Assembly (NCBI GenBank): GCA_963792915.1
Contig: CAWBYD010000003.1
Coordinates: 372,001-436,000, forward strand
Direction of reading: 5' to 3'
From: Solirubrobacter sp963792915
GTDB lineage: Bacteria > Actinomycetota > Thermoleophilia > Solirubrobacterales > Solirubrobacteraceae
DNA: 64,000 nucleotides
The notes under the pieces were generated by a model. It saw nothing but the letters and a program-made list of their open reading frames with translations. It was not told the DNA's origin and made no database searches. Positions 1-9,031 of this stretch are shown piece after piece. Position numbers and translations under genes: made by a program. Position 1 is the first letter of the stretch, and each line of letters begins with the position of its first letter.

Positions 1-693
1 CTCGCGGATGACCGCTTCGTCGTCGGTGCCGTTGTCGGGCCAGGGGCCGTCGATCTCGAGGTGCCGCGCCAGCTTCGCGAGCGAGCGGCGCTCATAGGCG
101 GACCCGCCGAGCCCGCCATGGCGCATCAGCGAGATGTGCAGCGGATCGCCCTGCAGGTTGCGCGGCTGAGCGAGCCCCCCGGGCGGCACCCGGCGCACGA
201 CGGCGGTGAAGCATAGAAAGCGCCGTGCCGCCTCGACCAGCGCGGCGGCCGTGTCGAGGCTCCCGACGCGGCTGTGGTCGAACAGCGGAAGCAACTCGAA
301 CGGGAAGTTGTGGTCGTTGCCCTCGACCTGGAGGACGGGGACCGGCGCTCGCGGATCGCGCCACCACCCGCGGGGGAAGTCGAGCAGCTCCCTTATGCGC
401 GCCATGCCGGCGGAGCCCCCGAGCGCGACGGTCCCGATCGCGAACGTCTGGTAGACGAACTCGCGCAGCGCCCGCTCCACGTCGCTGCGGTCGGGGCGCA
501 GGCGATCGGTGACGACGGCCATGAACGCCTCGAGTGTCGAAGCGATCTCGTCGCGCGCGAGCTTGAGCCGGCCGACATCGACCTCGATGCGGACGTCGTC
601 GAGCGGCAGGTTCGGCGCGCTGAAGGTCAGTAGACCGTCCCGGGAGTCGACGACGGCGCGGATCCAGGCGCCGCGCGCGGTCGCATCGCTCAC
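1..693 (-). CDS. CHAT-like (caspase-fold) protein, partial
   Basis: The first 231 codons of a gene that runs off the left edge. The GTG start is two bases after the stop of the upstream gene, so the two are translationally coupled. Residues 131-135 read PFELL after a beta-strand-like stretch, the form of the PWELL motif of CHAT (caspase HetF-associated) domains. This is followed by an LHISLMRHGG segment and an AYERRSLAKL helix where CHAT proteins carry their central strand and helix. The catalytic His and Cys would lie beyond the window, so protease activity cannot be judged. The partner upstream is a beta-helix membrane protein whose C-terminal part resembles the region found ahead of CHAT domains. 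CHAT assignment is by motif only. Confidence 0.5.
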   Translation of the reverse strand, partial: MSDATARGAWIRAVVDSRDGLLTFSAPNLPLDDVRIEVDVGRLKLARDEIASTLEAFMAVVTDRLRPDRSDVERALREFVYQTFAIGTVALGGSAGMARIRELLDFPRGWWRDPRAPVPVLQVEGNDHNFPFELLPLFDHSRVGSLDTAAALVEAARRFLCFTAVVRRVPPGGLAQPRNLQGDPLHISLMRHGGLGGSAYERRSLAKLARHLEIDGPWPDNGTDDEAVIRE

Positions 694-695
694 GG

Positions 696-2786
696 TCAGG
701 GCTCGGCTCCCGTCACCCGCAGCGTCACGACCTGCTGGAGCCGGCCATGCTGGCTGACCCTGACGTAGACGTCGGAGGCGGTCGCGGTGCGCAGCCGGAG
801 CGGCAGTCGCCACGGCGCCGAGAGGCCGTGCAGCGGCACGCTGCGCTGCGTCTCCGGCGAGCGCAGTTCAGGACTGTCGGCATCGACGCCGACGTCGAAG
901 GGCACCTCCTCCGCCTGATCGCCGTTGACGATCCGAACGGGCTCGGTGAGCGCGCCGGGGAGCTCATAGTCGGCGATCGTGACCTCGAGCAGGTAGTCGT
1001 AGCCGGGCTCGAGCCGCAGCGTCCGCCCGTCGCGGAGCACGACAGGCTCCTGCGTGCGCGGGTCGAGGACCCGGACCGACACGTGGCCGTCGAAGTTCAC
1101 GAGCCGCGGGCCCCCGATCGCCGCCGCGAAGCGGTCGGACACCAGCTTCTCGAGCTCGTCGCCCACCGCCGCGAGCTCGGCCTGGGCGTACACGGGGTGC
1201 ACGTAGTCGATCGCCGACGGCTCGGCGCGCATGAACGACCAGGACACCTGCTCGAAGAGCGTGCGCTCGCGCGCCGGATCGTCGGGCAGCGGCAGGTGCA
1301 GCGCGTGCAGCAGCCGGAAGCGGTGCAGGTCGACGGCGGCCTCGATCGCCTTGCCGTGCGCCCGGGCGGCGGCGCGTGCGCGCGAGAGCGACATCGCGGC
1401 CAGCACGAGCATCGCCGCCGGCGCGACGATCAGCGCGGGAATCGTGTCGAACAGGCCGGCGAAGAGCCCGCCTGCGAGCGCCGCTCCGACGTAGGCGCCC
1501 GGGCCGGCGGTCGCCGCGTCGAGCCGGCGCTGCGTGTCCTCCACGACCGCGCGCTCCTCCGCCGGGAGCAGCGGCGCCAGGCGCGCCCAGGCGTAGCGCG
1601 CGTCGAGCCCGTAGCGGCGGTCGATCCGGTTGACGGTCGCGGCGAGGAGCGACGCCGGGGTCGCCAGGAGCCGCCCTTTCGGCGCGACGTGGGTGAGCAC
1701 CCAGCGGCTCAGCGGGAGCGCCGCGTAGATGCTCACGAGCAGCGTGATCGCGAGCCCGAACCACGCGATCAGCGCGTGCTTTCCCTCGGTTGAGGAGCCG
1801 GTCAGGTTCGTGAGGTTGGGCAGACCCGCTCCGGCCCCGTAGCCGGCGGCGCTGGCGCCGAGGAAGACCGCCAGGCTGGGCGCCAGCGCCCGCAGGTCAT
1901 CGGTGCCCCGCCGCCGCGGCGACTGCGTCCGCAGCGCCTCGCTGGTCGCGTGGACGAGCCGCTGCTCGTAGCCGCTCTCACCGCGCCGGCCGCCGCGGAT
2001 CAGGACCCGCTCGGCGTCCCTGTCGCGATCGGCGGCGCGCAGGGCGTCGGCCAGACGCTCATAGGAGTCCAGCCCGACGCCGCGCGCCTCTTCGAGCCAG
2101 CGCAGCCGCTCGGTGATGTCGCCTAGCGGCGTCAGCGTCTGGTAGGCGAAGTCCTTGATGCTGCGCCGATAGACGGTCTTCGGCCAGCCATCGGCGAACT
2201 CGCCGACGCGCGCGCCGTCGAGCGTCGCGCGTCCGCGCACGTTCGCGCCCACGAGCGAGATTCGTGCGGCCTCGACGCCTTTGAGGTCGAGGTCGTACAG
2301 GTGGCAGCCGTCCAGGCTCAGCGCCCCGGCGACGCGTCCGCCGGCGAAGCTCGCGCTGGATGCGGAGAGCTCCGCGCAGGACGCGTCGCCGTCGACTGCG
2401 ATCTCCTCCGCGTCTAGTCGGCCCTTCACGCTTGCGTGCGCGAGCACGAGATCGCCCGCGATCAGCGTCTTGGTCAGCCCTAGAGCGCGCGCACACGTCA
2501 TGTCCTGAGCATCGAGACCCGCCAGCCGGCAGTCGCTGAAGCGCAGCGCCTCGAAGCGCGCTTTACCCGCGGCCAGCCCGCCGTCGAACGCGCAGCCCTG
2601 GAACGACAGCGGCACCGCGACCCCGACGCCCCGCAGGTCGACGGGGCCGCGGATCCGCGAGTCGACGACGCGCAGCTCGGAGACCTCGGTGGGGCCGACC
2701 TCGATCAGCAGCGCGCGCAGGTCGGCACCGGTGAGGTGGGTGCCGCGAATCTCGAGCGGCTGCGGCTTTTCGGCTTCGGAGGGCAA
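696..2786 (-). CDS. Pentapeptide/beta-helix membrane protein
   Basis: About 696 residues. Residues 1-190 are short repeats of the form (A/G)xL(D/S)LxxxxL, typical of right-handed beta-helix or pentapeptide-like proteins. Next comes a YQTLTPLGDITERLRWL...YERLADALRAADR block, seen in actinobacterial proteins often labelled membrane-associated oxidoreductase. Three or four hydrophobic segments follow (FLGASAAGYGAG, ALIAWFGLAITLLVSIYAALPL, and a pair near ALAGGLFAGLFDTIPALIVAPAAMLVL). The last 250 residues form a beta-rich soluble domain ending in GRLQQVVTLRVTG. The downstream CHAT-like gene begins two bases after the stop. The TTG start at 2786 is a guess: the frame is open far upstream, but only this codon sits just before the conserved region. 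The enzymatic label of homologues is unsupported here. Confidence 0.65.
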   Translation of the reverse strand: MPSEAEKPQPLEIRGTHLTGADLRALLIEVGPTEVSELRVVDSRIRGPVDLRGVGVAVPLSFQGCAFDGGLAAGKARFEALRFSDCRLAGLDAQDMTCARALGLTKTLIAGDLVLAHASVKGRLDAEEIAVDGDASCAELSASSASFAGGRVAGALSLDGCHLYDLDLKGVEAARISLVGANVRGRATLDGARVGEFADGWPKTVYRRSIKDFAYQTLTPLGDITERLRWLEEARGVGLDSYERLADALRAADRDRDAERVLIRGGRRGESGYEQRLVHATSEALRTQSPRRRGTDDLRALAPSLAVFLGASAAGYGAGAGLPNLTNLTGSSTEGKHALIAWFGLAITLLVSIYAALPLSRWVLTHVAPKGRLLATPASLLAATVNRIDRRYGLDARYAWARLAPLLPAEERAVVEDTQRRLDAATAGPGAYVGAALAGGLFAGLFDTIPALIVAPAAMLVLAAMSLSRARAAARAHGKAIEAAVDLHRFRLLHALHLPLPDDPARERTLFEQVSWSFMRAEPSAIDYVHPVYAQAELAAVGDELEKLVSDRFAAAIGGPRLVNFDGHVSVRVLDPRTQEPVVLRDGRTLRLEPGYDYLLEVTIADYELPGALTEPVRIVNGDQAEEVPFDVGVDADSPELRSPETQRSVPLHGLSAPWRLPLRLRTATASDVYVRVSQHGRLQQVVTLRVTGAEP

Positions 2787-2930
2787 CGGGCACCTGGATG
2801 GCGGCCGGATGAGTATCTCCGATCGCGCGTACCACCCGGCGGGCGTGGAGACACTTCCACGCGCGGCGGTTTTGACTCGGGCGGTGCACGGGTGCACAGT
2901 GCTCAGGCGGACACTGGCGGAGGGGGAACG

Positions 2931-5447
2931 ATGAGGGACAGGCTGCTCGCCGGCGCGTTGACGCTGGCGATGCTCGGGACGGCCGCTACGGCGCAGGCGC
3001 GCACCGGCATCTCCGTCGTGGACGGCAGGACGGCGGCGGTCTTCGACTACGACGCCGCGATCCGCGAACGCGTGTACATCCCGAACGGTCAGGACGCCGA
3101 CCTGGACGGCGTCGAGGACCGCACCGCGATCGAGATCATGCGCCCCAAGGAGTCCGGGCCGGACTTCAAGGTCCCGGCGATCGTCGCGCCGAGCCCGTAC
3201 TACACGTCGGACTGCGGGCAGTTCGTCGGCGAGTGCATCGGCGACCTCGACGGCGACGGCATCAACGACCGCTGGCCGCTGTGGTACGACAACTACTTCG
3301 TCCCGCGCGGGTACGCGGTGATCCTCGCCGAGATGGACGGCACCGCCAACTCGACGGGCTGCGCGGTCAACGGCGGGCCGAGCGACGTGCTGAGCGAGAA
3401 GGTCGTGATCGACTGGCTCAACGGCCGCGCGCCCGGCTACGCGACGCTGACCGGAACGACCGACCCGATCGTCGCGAACTGGCACAGCGGCAAGGCGGCG
3501 ATGATCGGGCGCTCGTACAACGGCACGCTCCCCAACGGCGTCGCCGCGACCGGCGTCGAGGGGCTGACGACGATCGTCCCGATCTCGGCGATCTCCTCCT
3601 GGTACGACTACTCGCGGATGGGCGGCGTGATCGGCTCGACGCACTATCCGGCGTTTCTCTCCAACTACGTGACCGACGCCAACCGGCGCGCGGTCTGCGC
3701 GCCGGTGCGCGACCTGCTGAGCGCGTCCGACGGCGACGCCGACGGCACGATGAACGCGTTCTGGGACGCGCGCAACTACCGCCCCAACGTCGGCAACGTC
3801 AAGGCGTCGGTGTTCGAGACGCACTGCCTGCAGGACGACAACGTCAAGCCCAACCAGTTCTCCGAGTGGTGGGCCGGGCTGGCCGCTCACAACGTGCCGC
3901 GCAAGCTGTGGCTGTGCCGCGAGGGTCACATCGACCCGTTCATGACCAACCGCGCGGCGTGGATGGACCAGCTGCACCAGTGGTTCGACTACTGGCTGTT
4001 CGGGATCCCCAACGGGATCATGGACCAGCCGCGGGTGGACATCGAGGACACCAAGGACAACTGGCACTCCTACGCCGACTGGCCGCTGCCGGGCGCCAAG
4101 GACGTGCCCGTGTTCCTGCAGGGCGACACGGCCGCGACGCCCGGCCGGCTCGGCGGCGCGACGGGCGGTGCGACGGACACGCTGAAGTGGACCGACCTCG
4201 CCAACCAGAGCGAGGCGACCGCGCTGAACATCGCCGCCGGCACGACCCAGAACAACCGTCGCGTCTTCCTCTCGCCGGTGCTCAAGTCCGACGTGCGCTT
4301 CTCCGGCACGCCGGTGATCGACCTGCGCGCGTCGCTCGACAAGCCGCAGTCCAACCTCTCGGCGATGCTCGTCGACTACGGCCCGAGCACGCAGATCACG
4401 CGCTCGGGCGACGGCATCTCGACGCCCGTCAACGCGCCCAGCGACTGCTGGGGCTCGTCCTCCACGCGACTCGGCCCGGACGGCACCGTGATGGACTACG
4501 ACGCCTGCTACCAGCAGCCGATCAAGCCGACCGTGACGGTCACCGCCACGCAGGGCTGGCGCATCTCGCGCGGCATGCTGGACTCGTCGAACCGCGACTC
4601 GCTGTACGCCGACGTGCCGGTCGTCGCAGGCACCGAGTACGAGTTCAAGTTCCCGATCCTGCCCGTCGACTACACCGTGCCCGCCGGCCATCGGATCGGG
4701 ATCGTGCTGCTGGCGAACTTCTCGAACCTCGAGCGCAACGGCACGACCGGCACCACGATCACGCTCAACTCGCGCCTGAGCAAGGTCACGCTGCCGGTCG
4801 TCGGCGGCTACGGCGCGCTCGTCGCGGCGGGCGCGCTGGAGCCCGACACGACGGCGCCGGTGTTCGCCGCGCCGGCGAACGTCGATCAGACGACGAGCGA
4901 CCCGTCGGGCGCGGCGGTCGCGTTCGCACTTCCGGTCGCGACCGACGACCAGGACCCGAGCCCGGTCGTCGTGTGCGACCACGTGCCGGGCTCGAGGTTC
5001 CCGGTCGGCGACACGCTCGTCACCTGCACGGCGACCGACGCCAGCGGCAACCGCGCGACGACGTCCTTCGGAGTGCTGCTGCGCGGCGCGCAGCCGGTCG
5101 GCGGCACGGTCGCCGCGACGCTGGCGCTGACGCTGGGCGCGCCGGCCTCGTTCGAACCGTTCGCCGCGGGCGTGGCCAAGGACTACAGCGCGTCGACGAC
5201 CGCGGGCGTCATCTCCACCGCCGGCGACGCCGCGCTCAGCGTGTCCGATCCCGGCCACCTCAGCAACGGTGCGTTCGCGCTGCCCGAGCCGCTGCAGGTC
5301 GACATCGCGCCGGCGAGCTGGAGCGCGCCGGTCTCCAACGCGGCGGTCACGATCACGTTCCACCAGCACATCGGCGCCACCGACGCGCTGCGCACCGGCA
5401 GCTACGCCCGCACGCTCACGTTCACGCTCTCGACGGCGACGCCATGA
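2931..5447 (+). CDS. Secreted CocE/X-Pro dipeptidyl-peptidase-type hydrolase with HYR-like domain
   Basis: 838 residues with a Sec signal peptide (residues 1-24, ending TAQA-RTG) preceded by a purine-rich RBS. The body is a CocE/NonD (peptidase S15-like) alpha/beta hydrolase. It has the nucleophile elbow GRSYNG, an Asp candidate in LQDDNVKPN and a His candidate in CREGHIDPF, followed by the jelly-roll C-terminal domain of this family (DYTVPAGHRIGIVLLANF). Extra to the family, residues about 640-720 form a HYR-like module (DTTAPVFAAP...VTCTATDASGN), then a second beta-rich module. Calcium-style acidic motifs (DADLDGVEDR, DLDGDGINDR) lie in the N-terminal part. A secreted esterase or peptidase is likely, but the substrate cannot be read from sequence. 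It is divergent from the membrane protein at 696-2786. Confidence 0.85.
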   Translation: MRDRLLAGALTLAMLGTAATAQARTGISVVDGRTAAVFDYDAAIRERVYIPNGQDADLDGVEDRTAIEIMRPKESGPDFKVPAIVAPSPYYTSDCGQFVGECIGDLDGDGINDRWPLWYDNYFVPRGYAVILAEMDGTANSTGCAVNGGPSDVLSEKVVIDWLNGRAPGYATLTGTTDPIVANWHSGKAAMIGRSYNGTLPNGVAATGVEGLTTIVPISAISSWYDYSRMGGVIGSTHYPAFLSNYVTDANRRAVCAPVRDLLSASDGDADGTMNAFWDARNYRPNVGNVKASVFETHCLQDDNVKPNQFSEWWAGLAAHNVPRKLWLCREGHIDPFMTNRAAWMDQLHQWFDYWLFGIPNGIMDQPRVDIEDTKDNWHSYADWPLPGAKDVPVFLQGDTAATPGRLGGATGGATDTLKWTDLANQSEATALNIAAGTTQNNRRVFLSPVLKSDVRFSGTPVIDLRASLDKPQSNLSAMLVDYGPSTQITRSGDGISTPVNAPSDCWGSSSTRLGPDGTVMDYDACYQQPIKPTVTVTATQGWRISRGMLDSSNRDSLYADVPVVAGTEYEFKFPILPVDYTVPAGHRIGIVLLANFSNLERNGTTGTTITLNSRLSKVTLPVVGGYGALVAAGALEPDTTAPVFAAPANVDQTTSDPSGAAVAFALPVATDDQDPSPVVVCDHVPGSRFPVGDTLVTCTATDASGNRATTSFGVLLRGAQPVGGTVAATLALTLGAPASFEPFAAGVAKDYSASTTAGVISTAGDAALSVSDPGHLSNGAFALPEPLQVDIAPASWSAPVSNAAVTITFHQHIGATDALRTGSYARTLTFTLSTATP

Positions 5448-5451
5448 GCGC

Positions 5452-6084
5452 TCAGTGCCCGAGCAGGCCGGCGACCGAGTTGACCGTGATCGCCACGATC
5501 ACGGTGCCGAACAGGTACGAGAGCAGCGCGTGCTTGAGCGCGGTGCGCCGCACGCGCTTGGCGGAGATGTCGGTGTCCGAGGTCTGGAACGTCATCCCGA
5601 TGGTCAGCGCGAGGTAGGCGAAGTCCACGTAGTCCGGCGACTCGCCGTGGAAGTCGATCCCGCCCTCGGGCGGGCTGTAGTAGATGCGCGCGTAGCGCAG
5701 CAGGTAGACGGTGTGCACTGACAGCCAGGCCAGGGCGACGCTGCCGATCGCGAACGCGGTCAGCAGGCCGCGTTTGGGAGCGGCGGCGTCGCCGGCCTGG
5801 GCGAGCGTGAAGGCCACGGCCAGCAGGCTGCCGGCGCCGGCGCCGAGCAGCACCCACTCGGCGGCGGCGCGCGAGGAGTCCTCTGAGCGCGCCTTGCGCG
5901 CGGTCGCCGCCGCGTCGGCGCTGCGCACCGTCACCCAGACCCAGATCACGAAGACGAGCGAGGCGAAGTCCGACGCGGTCAGCGCCGCCACGGACCACGA
6001 TGCGTCGTCGGCGAGGGCGAGCGCCGCCACCGCGACGCCGCCCGCCGCTCCCACCATCACGCGTCTGGCCGCCAGCCCGATCAT
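5452..6084 (-). CDS. DUF1345 membrane protein
   Basis: About 210 residues with five predicted membrane helices. The strip YVDFAYLALTIGMTFQTSDTD is the hallmark of the DUF1345 family of unknown function. An earlier in-frame ATG at 6126 would overlap the acyl-CoA dehydrogenase stop by 20 bases; the ATG at 6084 leaves a 22-base gap and fits the family N-terminus (MIGLAARRVMVG) better. It lies last behind phaC and the dehydrogenase on the same strand and may be co-transcribed, but nothing ties it to PHA metabolism. Confidence 0.8.
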   Translation of the reverse strand: MIGLAARRVMVGAAGGVAVAALALADDASWSVAALTASDFASLVFVIWVWVTVRSADAAATARKARSEDSSRAAAEWVLLGAGAGSLLAVAFTLAQAGDAAAPKRGLLTAFAIGSVALAWLSVHTVYLLRYARIYYSPPEGGIDFHGESPDYVDFAYLALTIGMTFQTSDTDISAKRVRRTALKHALLSYLFGTVIVAITVNSVAGLLGH

Positions 6085-6106
6085 GCGGCCGTATCTTGCC
6101 GTGCGC

Positions 6107-7273
6107 TCAGGCGAACGCGCCGACACCCGTGATGTCGCGCCCCACGATGAGCGTCTGCATCGTCTCCGTGCCCTCGTAGGTGTGGATCACCTCGATGTCC
6201 CCCATGTGGCGGATCACGTGGTTTTCCAGCAGCACGCCGTTGCCGCCCAGCACGTCGCGCGCCTCGGCGATCACCGCGCGCGCCTTGCGCGTGTTGTTGA
6301 GCTTGGCCAGCCCGGCGATCGTGTCGGTCATGCGGCCCTCCTCCTCGAGCCGCGCGAGCTGCATGCAGTAGAGCTGCATCCCGGTGACTTCGGCGAGCAT
6401 CTTCACCAGCCGGTCCTGGACGATCTGGAACGCCACCAGCGGCTTGCCGAACTGGGTGCGCTGCTTGGCGTAGGTGAGCGCCGCGTCATAGGCGGCGACC
6501 GCGTGGCCGAGCGCGCCCCACGCGCACGTGGCGCGGGTGGTGATCAGCACCCGGCCGGCGTCCTTGAAGCTGCGCGCGCCGGGGAGCCACTCGCCGCGCG
6601 CGCCGTCGAGCGCGATGTCGGCCTGCCAGATCGCGCGCGCGGCGCCCTTGCCCGTCATCGTCGTCGCGCTGAACCCGGGGTCGGACGTCTCGACGAGGAA
6701 GCCTTTGACCTGCCCGTCCTCCTCGGAGCGCGCCCACACGACGACCACGTCGGCGATCGAGCCGTTGCCGATCCAGCGCTTGGCGCCCGTCAGCACCCAG
6801 CCGTCGCCGTCGCGCCGCGCGCTGGTCTCGAGCGCCACCGAGTCAGAGCCGTGCGCCGGCTCGGTCAGCGCGAACGCGCCGATCGCGTCCAGGCGCGCCA
6901 GCGCCGGCAGCCAGCGCTCCTTCTGCTCGGGCGAGCCGAGCAGCGCGATCGACTTCATCGCCAGCCCGGACTGCACGCCGAGGAACGTCCCGAGGCTGCC
7001 GTCGCCGCGGTGCAGCTCCATGTTCACGAGGCCGCGCGCCAGCGGGCTCATGCCCGGCGAGCCGTAGCCCTTGATGTCCTCGCCGTAGAGGCCGAGCTCG
7101 GCGAGCCGGCGCATCAGCGGCCACGGCAGCTCGGCCTTCTCCCAGTAGTCGTTGATGACCGGCAGCACCTCGGCGTCGACGAAGCGGCGCGTGGCGGTGA
7201 AGTGCTGCCACTGCTCGGCGGTGAACTGTTCGCGCACGCCGAAGTAGTCGGTGGCGAGGGCTTCAGCAAGCAT
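6107..7273 (-). CDS. Acyl-CoA dehydrogenase, glutaryl-CoA dehydrogenase-like
   Basis: 388 residues, a full-length flavin acyl-CoA dehydrogenase. The FAD/substrate strip FALTEPAHGSDS, the middle-domain KRWIGNGSIADVVVVWAR and the C-terminal helices are intact. The catalytic base is the Glu of HTYEGTETMQ (about residue 367), in the YEGT context of glutaryl-CoA dehydrogenases. The strip ARGLVNMELHRGDGSLGTFLGVQSG is also GcdH-like. The ATG lies inside the last codons of phaC (an 11-base overlap), so expression is coupled to the PHA synthase. It may supply unsaturated acyl-CoA or degrade released monomers. Which CoA ester it uses is not determined by the visible residues. Confidence 0.88.
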   Translation of the reverse strand: MLAEALATDYFGVREQFTAEQWQHFTATRRFVDAEVLPVINDYWEKAELPWPLMRRLAELGLYGEDIKGYGSPGMSPLARGLVNMELHRGDGSLGTFLGVQSGLAMKSIALLGSPEQKERWLPALARLDAIGAFALTEPAHGSDSVALETSARRDGDGWVLTGAKRWIGNGSIADVVVVWARSEEDGQVKGFLVETSDPGFSATTMTGKGAARAIWQADIALDGARGEWLPGARSFKDAGRVLITTRATCAWGALGHAVAAYDAALTYAKQRTQFGKPLVAFQIVQDRLVKMLAEVTGMQLYCMQLARLEEEGRMTDTIAGLAKLNNTRKARAVIAEARDVLGGNGVLLENHVIRHMGDIEVIHTYEGTETMQTLIVGRDITGVGAFA

Positions 7274-8918
7274 GGACGTAGCTCCCCGGCGCCTTGGCGC
7301 CGCGGTGGCGGACGGTGGGTGCATCGATGAGCGCGCCCGAGCGCGCGGACAGCCAGGCGTCGTAGTCAGGCCACCAGCTGCCGGGCAGCGTGGCGGCCTG
7401 CTCCAGCCACGCGTCGGGCGCCGCCGGGTGCTCATCGGCGACCCGGTAGCTCGCGCGGCCGCCAGACACGGGCGGGTTGACCAGCGCCTGGATGTGGCCG
7501 GAGGTGGACAGCACGAAGCGCGTCTTGCCGCCGAGCAGCTGCGTGCTGCGGTAGGCGTTCTCCCACGGGATGATGTGGTCGGTCAGACCGGCGACGATGT
7601 AGCTGTCCAGATCGACGGCGCCGAGGTCGACGGGGGTGCCGAGGACCTCGAGCGCGCCCGGGCGCGCGAGCGAGTTCTCGAGCCCGTTCTTGATGAAGTC
7701 GCGGTGCAGTCCGGCCGCCATCCGGACCGTGTCGTGGTTCCAGTACAGGACGTCGAACGCGGGCGGCTCCTTGCCCAGCAGGTAGTTGTTCACGACCGAG
7801 CTCCAGACGAGATCGTTCGGGCGCAGCCACGTGAAGACGCCCTCGAGCGCGCGGCCGTCGAGATAGCCGCGGCGTGCCGACTCGGCGGCGGCCGCCGCGG
7901 CGAGCTCGCGGTTGACCAACGCCGCGGTCGTCCCGGCCCGCTCGTTGTCGAGCGCCGCGACCATCAGGCTCAGGCTGGCGATCTCGCCGAGCCGGCCCTC
8001 GGCGGCGAGATGGCCGAGCGCGCCGGCGCTGATCAGCCCGCCCGAGCAGGCGCCGTTGAGGTGCACGGACGGCTGACCGGTGATGCGCGACACCGCGTCG
8101 CGCGCCTCGAGCACGGCACTGGTGTACGTGTCGAGGTCGAAGTGGCCCTGCTCGACGTCCGGATTGCGCCACGAGATGACGAACACCTGCTGGCCCTGGC
8201 GCACGAGCCATTCGACCATGCTGCGGCCGGGCGCGAGGTCGAGCACGTAGTACTTGTTGATCGTCGGCGGCGCGAACAGCAGCGGGATCGCGCGCACCTG
8301 CTCGGTCTGCGGCGCGTACTGGATCAGCTCGTAGACCTCGGTGCGCGCCACGACCGTCCCGGGCGTCGTCGCGAGGTTCTCACCGACCGCGAACCGGCTT
8401 GTGTCCACCGACGCGGGCAGGCCTGGGAAGTCGCGGATGAACTGGCGCGCGCCGCGCACCAGGTTCGCGCCGCCCTCGTCGACGCTGGCCTTGATCACCG
8501 CGGGGTTCGACCACGGGAAGTTCGTCGGCGCGAGCGCGTCCAGCACGTTGCCGGTCGCGAAGCGCGCCTGGCGCTCGGCGCGCCAGCCGACAGCGCTGTC
8601 GGAGATGAGCCCGTCGACCGTCTCCTCGACGGCGAGATGCGCCTGCAGCAACCGTCGGAACAGCCAGCTGGACTCCCACGCCGGATCGCCGAAGCGGCGA
8701 TCGCGCTTACCGGGGCGCAGGTCCGAGCGGCCGCCGGCGACGCGCGCCAGCTCCGCTCCCAGGTGTCCGGCGCGTCGGGCCGCGCGGTTCGGCCGCCGCG
8801 CCAGCCCGGCGCCGACCTTCACGGCGGCGCCCGGGCGCAGGAAACGCGAGCCGCCGTCGGCGGCGTCGGTCAGTAGAACGTCGAGGGCCGCGTCGGCGAC
8901 CTCCGGAACGTTGGTCAT
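7263..8918 (-). CDS. phaC: Polyhydroxyalkanoate synthase (PhaC)
   Basis: 551 residues. PhaC polymerises 3-hydroxyacyl-CoA into PHA at the granule surface. The lipase-like box GACSGG carries the catalytic Cys (residue 291). The partner Asp is in AGLTDHIIPW (447) and the His in STSGHIQALVNPP (475). Length and the PWSNPAVIKASVDEGGANLVRG strip fit type I/II synthases that act without PhaE or PhaR. Of two nearby ATGs, 8918 is chosen because AGGAGA lies 10 bases upstream of it, whereas the ATG at 8927 would have only one base of spacing. A promoter with the shared TTGTG-N7-CACAA palindrome lies directly upstream. The downstream acyl-CoA dehydrogenase overlaps its 3' end. Confidence 0.95.
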   Translation of the reverse strand: MTNVPEVADAALDVLLTDAADGGSRFLRPGAAVKVGAGLARRPNRAARRAGHLGAELARVAGGRSDLRPGKRDRRFGDPAWESSWLFRRLLQAHLAVEETVDGLISDSAVGWRAERQARFATGNVLDALAPTNFPWSNPAVIKASVDEGGANLVRGARQFIRDFPGLPASVDTSRFAVGENLATTPGTVVARTEVYELIQYAPQTEQVRAIPLLFAPPTINKYYVLDLAPGRSMVEWLVRQGQQVFVISWRNPDVEQGHFDLDTYTSAVLEARDAVSRITGQPSVHLNGACSGGLISAGALGHLAAEGRLGEIASLSLMVAALDNERAGTTAALVNRELAAAAAAESARRGYLDGRALEGVFTWLRPNDLVWSSVVNNYLLGKEPPAFDVLYWNHDTVRMAAGLHRDFIKNGLENSLARPGALEVLGTPVDLGAVDLDSYIVAGLTDHIIPWENAYRSTQLLGGKTRFVLSTSGHIQALVNPPVSGGRASYRVADEHPAAPDAWLEQAATLPGSWWPDYDAWLSARSGALIDAPTVRHRGAKAPGSYVHAC

Positions 8919-8952
8919 GCGAATCATCTCTCCTGGTTGCGTGTTCAGCACG

Positions 8953-9031
8953 TGACTATCCCGCGCCGTCGGCGGGAGGTCATGTGGTGCCGATCACGTC
9001 TTTTGGCGCGCGGCTTGTGAGGAGCTCACAA
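8953..9031 (-). promoter_or_regulatory. phaC promoter with 17-bp palindrome
   Basis: Reading the minus strand, the palindrome TTGTGAGCTCCTCACAA occupies 9031-9015 and is embedded in the stop region of phaZ. CATGAC lies at 8984-8979, and a TAGTCA -10-like element starts at 8958, 73 nt after the palindrome start. The predicted transcript would carry a leader of about 30 nt with AGGAGA before the phaC ATG. The same three elements at the same spacing recur at 11046, 12625 and 19926. The 8-bp arms CTTGTGAG/CTCACAAG are perfect. Confidence 0.65.

Noticed and set aside
696..5369. A 1557-residue minus-strand reading frame
   Set aside because: Only the part up to about 2786 is a real gene. The rest is an Arg/Val-rich shadow of the secreted hydrolase on the plus strand.
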